From Neonectria sp. B-13 (Eukaryota; Ascomycota; Sordariomycetes; Hypocreales; Nectriaceae), in NCBI GenBank assembly GCA_002682825.1, contig NOKP01000019.1, positions 744,001 to 808,000 of the forward strand: a stretch of 64,000 nucleotides of DNA, in the 5' to 3' direction. The notes below the pieces were generated by a model. That model was not told the DNA's origin and did not search any database. It worked only from the letters and a program-made list of their open reading frames with translations. The number at the start of each line of letters is the position of its first letter. The first letter of the stretch is position 1. Position numbers and translations under genes: made by a program. Positions 21,482-30,526 of the stretch are shown here, piece by piece.

Positions 21482-22285
21482 ATGTCTGCTCCCTTCCCCT
21501 CCTGCGCCGAGATCCGCCAGGCCCACCAATTGCCCCAGTGCACCGAAGGAACCAAGCGCCTGTTCTGGGCTATCCAAGGACCTCTGGAAACAAACGTCTT
21601 CATCCTCAAGGACCATATCGATCCCAATTCAGAGCGCGAACCCTACTTTAAGCAGACGCTGGACGGCACGAGCTGGCATTCCATCTCACAAGAACCCCTC
21701 ACCAAACTTCGCGTCTCGTCTGTATCCGTCACGGTTTCTCAACTAGTTATGTGGGAGGAGAACTATCTCGAGGCAGATCGACATGCGTATCCAGGTGAGG
21801 AAGGATGTGTGTTTGAAGAATTCGGCGAGGGTTACAGCGACAATGACACTGAGACTGGGATGGAGGGGGTCGAGGGACTGAGGCTGACGCAATGCTGTGG
21901 CACAGATCGGCCCAAAGGTTTGCAGCCCCTGGTGGTTCAAGCGCAGGAACATCTCTACATTACGGTTCACGACTATGTAACAGCCGTGCATCCCTGGCTG
22001 ACAGGTCTGCGCCAAGATTTCCTACGGGCAAACGATGTGTGGGACCGTGAGCCGTTGCCGACCGACCTCAAGCTGATGGTGAACACCAACGCCCTGGACA
22101 AACTTCAGCTTGAAGGCAAGAAGGAATGGATCCAGTTTAGGAGGGGAGGGTGGAACATTCAACCTGACAATGAGATGGCTTATTCCACCGGGCCTCTTCT
22201 TGATGGGTGGCCAGAAATGAACAGATGCTTCGTGATAGGATCAGACAACTTAGGAGGAAAGTCACCATTAGAGTATCAGAAATGA
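21482..22285 (+). CDS. Hypothetical protein, single exon
   Basis: 267 aa from a well-placed ATG (21482), with a CT-rich leader just upstream. I do not recognise a domain. There is no signal peptide or transmembrane segment. The middle is acidic (EEFGEGYSDNDTETGMEG), and Trp-rich pieces near the end (WIQFRRGGWNIQPDNE) suggest a folded globular protein. Codon use resembles the other real genes here, and no disruptions are seen. A cytoplasmic fungal orphan is the safest description. Confidence 0.7.
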   Translation: MSAPFPSCAEIRQAHQLPQCTEGTKRLFWAIQGPLETNVFILKDHIDPNSEREPYFKQTLDGTSWHSISQEPLTKLRVSSVSVTVSQLVMWEENYLEADRHAYPGEEGCVFEEFGEGYSDNDTETGMEGVEGLRLTQCCGTDRPKGLQPLVVQAQEHLYITVHDYVTAVHPWLTGLRQDFLRANDVWDREPLPTDLKLMVNTNALDKLQLEGKKEWIQFRRGGWNIQPDNEMAYSTGPLLDGWPEMNRCFVIGSDNLGGKSPLEYQK

Positions 22286-22986
22286 ACTTTAGACACTAAA
22301 GCCATGCGTGCAACGATACACTTCATAACAGATATATGCCACTTGGACGCTAGCTAACAATCATAGGGATAAAAAGACCCGACCTAATCTGAACAAAAAA
22401 CCCTGGATCACAGACAGTATGCACCACTTTAGCCGCTGGACGTAAACAGATTATGCATGGATTCACGGAGTGCAAGATATAAATAAGACACAGTGGGGTC
22501 AAAGTATAGCAGTTCAACAGAAAAGACCAGAAAATGGGATATTTACTTTACTGTGGCACGATTACAATTTGTTGGTGGAGATATTACGCGACAAGACCTT
22601 GCTAGTTGCAAGGTGCCTTGCTTTTGGCGCAGTGGTCATATCAACCAACACCCAGTACTTCCCCGCAAGCCGTCCAGGCAGCCTTAGGCAACCTTAGGCA
22701 GCCACAGCGTTAATTGGACCTGTACCTAAGCGAGAAATAGTAGCGTCTGAGGTGGATTGCATAATAGGCGAGGGGGAGACATAGTATTGTATCATCGTGA
22801 TTCTCATGATGAATCCTCAGGCTCAAAATAATAACTTGATCCTCCTAAGGTTATTTAGAGAATACAAGATGCAATAGACAAGCAGCTTATCCATGGACAC
22901 TCTCTTCATAGATCTTGAACCTGACCTGACCTTGCTCTTATAATTGATTGCAAACCCCTTTCATTCTTACCTAACATCCTGCAGCC
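22286..22986. other. Intergenic interval
   Basis: 701 bases without a gene. Two small plus-strand frames (22470-22697) lack features. The last 100 bases include a TCTTATAATTG word that may serve as the core promoter of the dioxygenase gene. Confidence 0.4.
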
Positions 22987-24653
22987 ATGGAAGCTCCCGT
23001 TTATTCATCCGAGAATGGTTCTACCAAGGCTCCCAGTAGCTGTGGAGCTGACACCAACGTTGAAGCCCTCCTCTCTGACGTCTCTTCGGCCCTTGAAGAA
23101 CACGCAGGCAGGGATGTCTTCGCTGTTGGCGGAAAGCTCGAAATCTGCAACCTATCTCCCGAAAGCGCCCCTGATGAAAGCCCTCTGGTCATCCGCTGGG
23201 ACTCAGGCGAGCTGAGCCACGGCCGCAACGTCCGGTTGCCCGTCGATGACACTTCTGTCTCTCAAGCAGCCTTTGCGCAGCTTTTGGCAGATTCCGAACC
23301 AGCCACGTTCGGCATTAGCAATAGGGAAGTCCTTGATGAGACTTATCGGAAGGCCAGCAAGATAGATGCAGCCAATTTTAGCACCAATTTTCATCCTTAC
23401 GAGCACGGTATCTTGGATACGGTAATGCAGGCTTTGGGTCACAGTACCTCTGATGCCGGGAATCTTGGCATCAGAGCGGAACTTTACAAGCTCAACGTAA
23501 GCTAAATAAATATCAGGATCCGTTTCTGAAAGGCTTTAACATGTTGACAGATCTACTCCGGGCCATTTGGGAAGTTCAAACCTCATGTGGATACACCCCG
23601 GTCGGATGAACAGATGGGATCACTCGTTGTCTGTCTTCCACATCCTCACCAAGGTAAGCTTTTTCATCAGTACTCAGAGTTCATAATGCAGAACATCTCA
23701 CGCCTTCAGGTGGTCAACTCGTGGTTCGACACATTGGCCAAGAAGTTGTTTTCAACTGGGCAGATATGAAGACTCCCTCAATTCAGTGGGCAGCCTTTTT
23801 CTCCGATTGCGAGCATGAAATTTTCGAAGTCACCCAGGGTCATCGATTAACACTGACCTACAACCTGTTCTGGACAACCTACGGTCCCGCTTTGATGGCA
23901 AATCGTCTTGGCGCATTGGAGCAGGAATCGTTTCACTTCTTTACAACCCTTAAAGCACTGCTAGAATGTTCTACATTCCTCCCTCAAGGTGGTTCACTTC
24001 TTATCCCGATTCAAGTCGTTCTCCGCCGTGTACTGACTGATATAGGCGGTACCCTGGGCTTCACATGTACTCACGCTTATCCCCACACCTCCAAGTCATC
24101 CGTTGGTAACCTGCATCATACCCTCAAGGGTCTTGATATGATGGTATACCAAGCTCTTCGTCATCTGACTGGCAATGCCAAAGTAACCACAGTCCTGACC
24201 GGCGAGGAGTACGAAGCCCATATGCGTCATAGATTAGACTACGAAGAGGCTGTAGGCATCAATACCCAGCCTGAGGAAGATGACGAGATTTCTCACATCG
24301 AACGTGCACATCTCGCAAGCTCTCCCGGTCCGGCAATCATTTGGAGGAAGTACAACTACTATTGTGAGAAATTGGATCCCGCAATGATCGGAGTTCATGT
24401 CTCCGGCAGATCCACACAGCAGAGTACACCGATGTACCCACAACGAAAAATAACATGGCTCAATTATGGCCCAAGCTCACGAACCTCCAAAGAGCTTGCT
24501 GTTGTATTCCCTACCGTAAGTCATCCTGATGCAGATTGTTTCAGAGATTATGAGATGAACTGACATCGTATACAGTACGGGAATGAACCTGGACTTGATG
24601 CGTTTTACTCGTCAGCCGTTATCATCGCAGAGATTAGAAATAAGGCACTTTAG
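22987..24653 (+). CDS. 2-oxoglutarate-Fe(II) dioxygenase
   Basis: 498 aa from exons 22987-23496, 23551-23653, 23710-24515 and 24576-24653; all four join in frame. It contains a prolyl-4-hydroxylase-type double-stranded beta-helix. Fe(II) ligands are H182 and D184 in PHVDTPR and H240 in DCEHEIFEV; R250 in GHRLTLTYNL should bind the 2-oxoglutarate carboxylate. Between them lie the conserved SLVVCLPHPHQGGQLVVRH strands. These proteins oxidise a substrate C-H bond with O2 and 2-oxoglutarate. The N-terminal 160 residues and a C-terminal 200-residue extension are usual in this fungal subgroup, whose substrate is unknown. There is no signal peptide, so it is likely cytosolic. The gene is intact. Confidence 0.87.
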
Positions 24654-25849
24654 CCGACGAAGGGAAGGCAAAGATAACAAACGAGACATGTGATGCGGGC
24701 ACTTAGTTATCAAGCCTTCATTAGGGCGTTGCTGGCTCTCATATACGAATCCATCCTTTTGACATGTTTACCTCCGGGCCTATTTGACGTAAAATCATTG
24801 AGTCTCTAATGTGTAGCAGCCACCGTCTGGGTTTCATACGTGGCACAATTTTGCCTGCTAGTCGCTACAGCACATTCCGAAAATGAAGAAGCTCACATCT
24901 TGTCAACTTCCCGCCAGCATCGCCAGCATCGCCACCACCATCACTATCACTAGCAGTATCTCAAGATGCGTCATGTAATCTATTTCTTGCCCTATATAGT
25001 GGCTTTATTGGCACAGCTTGCCCATTTGTGCATCGTGAAACTGATGTTAACAGAACATCTAACCCAGAGAGCAAATATGGAATGGGCATATGCCTGCTGC
25101 AGGCACTGGACTCGCGGACACAATATTGCGTTTTTGAGTCAGGTTGTGTTAGAAGTGAGCCTTTTTAAGGTAAGTTGGGGTGGCATTCTAGTGGTGAGCC
25201 ATACTCATTCGCCCTGATTTTCATCTGTATCCGCATCAGTCTTCTCATTAGTGCATCGGTGAAGAACTCGAGTTTCTGTTAGTCAAGAATACCATGGTAT
25301 TGACAATCCCACAATCTTACTATTTGCATGGATCTTACAACCAATGCTGAAACCTCAACTACTGTCTGCCTAAAGATTCACTTACCAGTCTTAGCATCTT
25401 TCAAGCCGTTGTTCTGACTCTGGGCGTTCAAGTTTGTTTCAGATCTGCTGTGGCTTCCCCAATGAACAACCTGGGTGCTCGGGGGCAGGTTCAAATTTTG
25501 AGTTGGTAATAAGAACGAAGAGATATGAAATGGACTATGTAGTCATCTTTCTGTATAAGAAAGCAGTCGTTTATCTACATTCTTGGCTGTTTGACTGTTT
25601 ACAAGCATGATATTAACGACCACAATTCGCAAGCATTCCGCATCCGCGACGCAGCGGTCTCTACATACACTGAAATATGGGTTATCACGTTGCGGTTGAC
25701 ACGACCTCTGGGTATACTTCTGTCGGTCAGTAAAATGTCATCGGGGGTCAGTAGGGGGTTCCTCCAAAACTAGACACTATTATTAATTAGACGTACACTC
25801 ACATTGTCGAAGATTTGAGAGTAGAGGCAACAATCTTTGCTAATGATCC
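24654..25849. other. Intergenic interval
   Basis: 1.2 kb without a supportable gene. A short imperfect CCAGCATCG/CACCATCACTATCAC repeat lies at about 24912-24955. The frame at 24966-25217 begins with a hydrophobic stretch (YFLPYIVALLAQLAHLCIV) but is only 83 codons with no supporting context. Confidence 0.4.
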
Positions 25850-27227
25850 TTATAGAGAGCTATGGCCGTATATACACTTCTCATCCGAACAGCCATCACG
25901 TCGATCCTTGTAGCAGCGACCCTGGCGAGACATAAACCATAGCGCACTAAACTCAGCGTCGCTCAGGGGCAGATGACGGTGAACTCGTGGGCACCCCTTG
26001 CACTCCCCCCGCAGGAAAAGCCAACAACAAAGGTTGAGTCTTCTCATCCTGTCAACAAGCTGTTGCTCAACACTTAGAGGTGGATCCACACGCCTCCCAT
26101 CAACTAACACAGGCCCTAATCTCGCGAACTGACGGGGGGGGACCGCATAGGAAAAGACCTGACCACCTCGAACAGAACTATACGTTCCGTCCTGGGAGCC
26201 AGTAAATACGAAGACGTTCCGGAATTGAGCAAAATGCTTGAATCCGAGATTGGTAATCGATGGGGCAGCAGGACTCCCGACAAGCAGCGTTATCCGTTCC
26301 AGGGCAGATTTATCCGCAACAAACTGGCCTAGAAAAGGAGCATAGCCTGAGTCATGACAACAAGCAAGCACAATATGCTTGCATTGCGGACTTTCCGCGA
26401 AAAACTTCAGGCATTCTATAAATTTAGACAGTTTTCAGCCGCAAAAGAAAAGAAGGGTGCATACCTCTGATTTTGTTGTCCGCCCTTTCCTTACCGGATC
26501 CCACGTCGATGAAATCGAACAAAGGTAAACGACTACTAAAGCCGGTGCAAAATGCCCTTAACTGGGTCGCGTCCTTCACTCGCCCCTGATGAAAGAGTGC
26601 GGACCCCAAACCGTCCAAGTGGGCAAACGCTTTGACGATGATATCTAACCTGTCAGAATCATCCATGATGGTTCGCAAATGCGCCTGTGTCGCTGTAAGC
26701 AGCTCATCGGCTGCTTCTCCGCCTCCTGTAGATGCCGCCTTGATAAACTCATCTCGAAACTGATACATTCAAGTCAGCACACTGTACATTCCAACCGCCT
26801 TCACATCAGTCCCTACCGCGTAGCCATCTGCATCAGCATCAATCAGCACGACCGCAAACGGCCGCCGTTCCTGACAAGATGTTAGCTACTAAGGTTCTAT
26901 CCAGATTGGACTCAATCTTTCTCTCACCACAACTCTGGCTCTGTCTCGGAAGCCAATCATTTCCTGCTGGAGTCGCCTTCGAGCATCTTGCTCAGTTTGG
27001 AGATCCAACTCCGTTTGTTCTAGTCTTGCATCTGTTTCCTCAACCTTGCTGATGAGCTCCTATGATGTCGAGTCAGGCGTTCTGCTATTAAACAGTCTAT
27101 GAGTGCAGGTATTGACTCATACCTCAATCAGATCCAGGCGATGCTCCTCGGCATTGCGGAGTTCTCTAAAGCGCTGGCGATAAGACGGCGGCCCAGGGTT
27201 CGTTACTGTAGATTGTGGCAGGACCAT
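25850..27227 (-). CDS. DUF7923-type protein with tandem CCCH zinc fingers
   Basis: 383 aa in five exons: 27227-27123, 27059-26928, 26870-26817, 26759-26465 and 26415-25850. Four introns of 49-63 bases were inferred, and the total is divisible by three. Order: an N-terminal coiled coil (RQRFRELRNAEEHRLDLIEE to RRRLQQEMIGFRDR); a Rossmann-like DUF7923 domain (RRPFAVVLIDADADGYAFRDEF, FDFIDVGSGKERADNKIR, CKHIVLACCHDSGYAPFL); and two CCCH fingers at the C-terminus (C-x-GEC-x2-C-x3-H and C-x7-C-x4-C-x3-H). The central domain resembles PIN/NYN-like nucleotide-processing folds, with acidic residues at strand ends. CCCH fingers usually bind RNA, so an RNA-processing role is plausible but not shown. 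Confidence 0.84.
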
Positions 27228-29069
27228 AGCTCCATCCGTGATCCGATATCACAGGATGTGACTATATCCTCACTTTGGGAAAGAGGAACAAGTGTGTTTA
27301 GAAGAAAACACCGAGAAAGCGGGGTAAGGCCACACCAAAGAGTGACATAAGGTCATCCACGCAAGGTATCGAGCGGATTGGACCAAAATAGAAACAGAAT
27401 TGCTCCAACAGTAACTGCAGGGTTGGTCGTGTATGAACACGACCAACACCGTACGTCCATGGCAACGCCATCCAATAAGAGGTCTCCGGTTAAATTGTAG
27501 ACCACACTGACTGTGCAGACAGACGAATTAAAACCCCCAAGTAAAGCGCCGCATCATAATTTCGAAACATCCTTCATCGAGTTTGGCCATTTCGTCGCAG
27601 AATTTCAAGGATCTCAACCACGAAGTAACGAGGCTATCATCTTGCTCCGTCCTACGTCCTGTCACGCTCATTATGCGCTGCTTGGGCAACTTGTGTGCGG
27701 GGTCAAAGGATAAACAGCATCGATGTCATCCATCACCAATTGGTAAGTTACAGTTATCACCGGCCATACTGGCTTCTTCCTTTGTTTGTTTTATTTCGCC
27801 TCAACCACAGCCAATGCAAGGACCATGTCCCTCTAGGTCGACAAGTCAGGGCTATTCTACTACATATCCAGCTTCTGGAGGATTCTACTACAGCCAGGCG
27901 CCTAGGACAGTTTTTCTTCCCAACAGTCCGGTTTCGAACTTGGTGTGTTCCATCTGTAGCAAGTGACAGGAATCGTGGTACAATATAACCACTGCCAGGA
28001 GAAGATTGACCGGAAAATTCACTAGGTGTAGGTCAACATATTCATCGTGATAGTTCTCTGCTCCCTTCGCCGAGGCGGTTCAGAATGAACTGGAGCAAAG
28101 TTATGTCACACTGGGCATTTACCCTCTCTGTTGTCGGTTTTAGGATGAGTCTTCTCGCTCTACTACCCAACATAGCTCGTGTGAGCGCCTCTCTTGCAAC
28201 CGTCACAACTCTGATGATAGGCACCTGAATGAGCATCCAACACTGAGGAGGGCGTTCGTTGGCTTGTCAAGTGTGAGAAGTCACTTCTGTTGGTACTTGT
28301 CTGGCCGACTAGCTTGCATTAGTTTGTCGTGGCTGTTCGACCTTACCTAAGTAAGTGGGTGTGTGCCCGCTCCGCAGTACATAGGACTCTCGTATTCGCA
28401 CTTCGTATTCGCACTTCGTATCATCAATTGGCTCCGTGATACGTAGAATTGTGGGGCAGGCAGGTGTGCTTGCACTGCTTCAGCCGCACTGTGGTGGTAC
28501 TCTCTCAGGCGTAGCCGACATAGCTTCCTCTAGCTTTATGGGGCGAAGCTCGCCACTCTCACCAGCCACTTTCACCAGCCACTCAGCTCAGTCAGTCCAA
28601 GATCCACCAAGCAAGCGAAAGAGTGAGTTCCCTGGCCTGGGCAGCCACTGGTTCTGTTAGTGGGACTCGCGTGTGTCAGGCCAGCGATCGAGCACCGTCC
28701 TCATTTCTGCCCGATTTGTTAGGCAGCGAGCGAAACGGTGATCCCCTGGGGACTCACCGTTGCGCCCGTTTTCCTAGCTTAGTCAGTTGCACAATGCACA
28801 CGCAGTTATGCCAACAGGTTCCTAGTAGCACATTGATAACTTAATGCGACCCGGGCAAGTTGGGCAACCACCAGCTTTGACCAAGCAACTAACTGGCTTG
28901 GCCTTTCCTTTGGGGCATCGCTTTTTCGTGTTTTCTTCATCTCCTCGCACTTCTACTATTTTATTCTCCATTTACGCCCATTGGTACTGTTCTCATCGCC
29001 TGTCTTGATTGCATTTTGCTACAACGAGTTCTCGCGGCCCCGTCATCCCTGCATCACAAAGTCTCAAAC
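27228..29069. other. Gene-poor interval
   Basis: 1.8 kb. Short overlapping frames at 27513-27988 and 28436-28844 show no domain. A 13-base direct repeat (CGTATTCGCACTT, two copies) sits at 28391-28416. Nothing else is supported. Confidence 0.4.
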
Positions 29070-30128
29070 TTACCCGCTGCCCTTGCCTTGGGAATGATAC
29101 GCCATGTACACCTGTAATGCCCCTTCAATACTCTGAACCAGCCCAAAGAAAACCGTGAGCCCAACCGCAATCCACAAAGCATACCACTGCGTGCCCTCTC
29201 TCCGGTCATTCCACCACTGGCGCAGGTTCCCAGGCTTTGTCTGGTCAAAGACCTGCTTCAGCCGCACAAGTCTATCATGCCAGTAATTATAATCGTTGAT
29301 GTTTGTCATAGTCAATGGCCCGCACGTCAGAACAGCTAGGTCCGTGTCCATTGTGGCAGGCTCAAGGTACTTGTGGTACCAAGCCTTGCTCGTTTTGTGC
29401 CACTTGTTCTGTGGGAAGAGTAGTGCGAGCGTCTGCAAAGTTTCGCAGATGAAGCCGTCCGGGAATAGCTGCTGCTCCTGGTTGTTGAGGAAGGAGGCGT
29501 GGTGGAAGATCATGATGGTTGTTTCGCCCTCAATATCAACGACTTCGAGGTGGTCGAGGAGGTTGTTGGTGAGCTCGACCTTGAGACCGCCGATAACGTC
29601 AAGGTTGCGAGCGTTGAAGTCTCTGTCGAGTTGGATTCCATCGTGTCGATTTGATCTTTGCACGGGGAAGATGCTCGCAGTGAAGTCGCGGATGGTGCCT
29701 TCGTCCCATGACCGGTAAGCTCTTCCCGTCCACATCCTGTTCCTTACCGGTTTCCCCACATCAACCATCAGGAGCAGTCTTGCAGCGAGATCAACTGCCC
29801 CATTCATGATCTCAATTTTGTCCAGCTGCGCATTTGACGTCGTTGCCGGGTATCTGTTCTGGAGGCTTTGAACGACCTGCTCTCGCGTCAAGCCTTGATG
29901 TATCTCTTGGCCCAGCTGAATTATATCTCCGTGTTTTGAGAATGGAAGATTCACCCCAAGCGTGTGGTAGAACGTTTTGCATTGTTCAGCATAGTACTCA
30001 GAGTATGGTTGGAGAGAGTGTGGGGTGAAGCCTCCTGTCGGGCTTGCCGCCCAGAAGACATTTGCAAGATGGAGCAGGGTGGCTGAAGGAATAGGGGAGC
30101 AAATATGGTCCAGCTGCACCATCGGCAT
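29070..30128 (-). CDS. Conserved fungal orphan with C-terminal membrane anchor
   Basis: Single-exon, 352 aa, ATG at 30128. The pattern is that of a widespread ascomycete orphan family: LLLMVDVGKPVRNRMWTGR, FNARNLDVIGGLKV, LTNNLLDHLEV, a FHHASFLNNQ segment, ETLQTLALLFPQN, YWHDRLVRLKQVFDQTKP and QWWNDRREGTQWYALWIAVG. One transmembrane helix lies near residues 312-335 with a short tail after it, so it is probably tail-anchored or single-pass with most of the protein on one side. The family has no established function. It is transcribed divergently from the chimeric protease/ankyrin gene. Confidence 0.8.
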   Translation of the reverse strand: MPMVQLDHICSPIPSATLLHLANVFWAASPTGGFTPHSLQPYSEYYAEQCKTFYHTLGVNLPFSKHGDIIQLGQEIHQGLTREQVVQSLQNRYPATTSNAQLDKIEIMNGAVDLAARLLLMVDVGKPVRNRMWTGRAYRSWDEGTIRDFTASIFPVQRSNRHDGIQLDRDFNARNLDVIGGLKVELTNNLLDHLEVVDIEGETTIMIFHHASFLNNQEQQLFPDGFICETLQTLALLFPQNKWHKTSKAWYHKYLEPATMDTDLAVLTCGPLTMTNINDYNYWHDRLVRLKQVFDQTKPGNLRQWWNDRREGTQWYALWIAVGLTVFFGLVQSIEGALQVYMAYHSQGKGSG

Positions 30129-30526
30129 GGTATTCTTAGCTAGAAGAGAAGGTATAGAAGAAAAGAGGCCTGGTGTAAGCGTTGGAAGATACTGGACGAC
30201 TTAATAGCATCGCCGAGTTGGGGTGGAAACTTGCAATGGGGCTTGAAAGACACCTTAGTGACCCAGGCAACCAAGGCGGATCTCTCAGGCGGCTTCAGAG
30301 TAGGGCTGACTGCGTCAAGAAATGAGGCTGGCTAACACGTTCATTTATCTCATTGGCCAACTCGGGGCAGGCTGGCGGTGGCAGTGCGTCAATATGCAAC
30401 CATTCTTCTGCTGCTGCCCCGCTCGACTTAAGCCAACCCGGCTTCAATCATCTTTCTCATTCTGCGGCACCACCTTCTCACAATGATATCCAGTGGCTAC
30501 TCGAAGACCCCGATTCAGCCCTTATC
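30129..30526. promoter_or_regulatory. Divergent region; possible missing 5' exon
   Basis: 398 bases between two opposite genes. The frame of the downstream gene is open back to 30326 and looks coding (WLLEDPDSAL just before its first ATG), but contains no ATG before 30527. An upstream exon may therefore lie here. Confidence 0.4.

Noticed and set aside
28391..28416. Short direct repeat resembling a CRISPR start
   Set aside because: Only two adjacent copies with no spacers, in a eukaryotic genome.
30353..30526. TTG-initiated extension of the chimeric protein
   Set aside because: Non-ATG start; kept only as a possible upstream exon.
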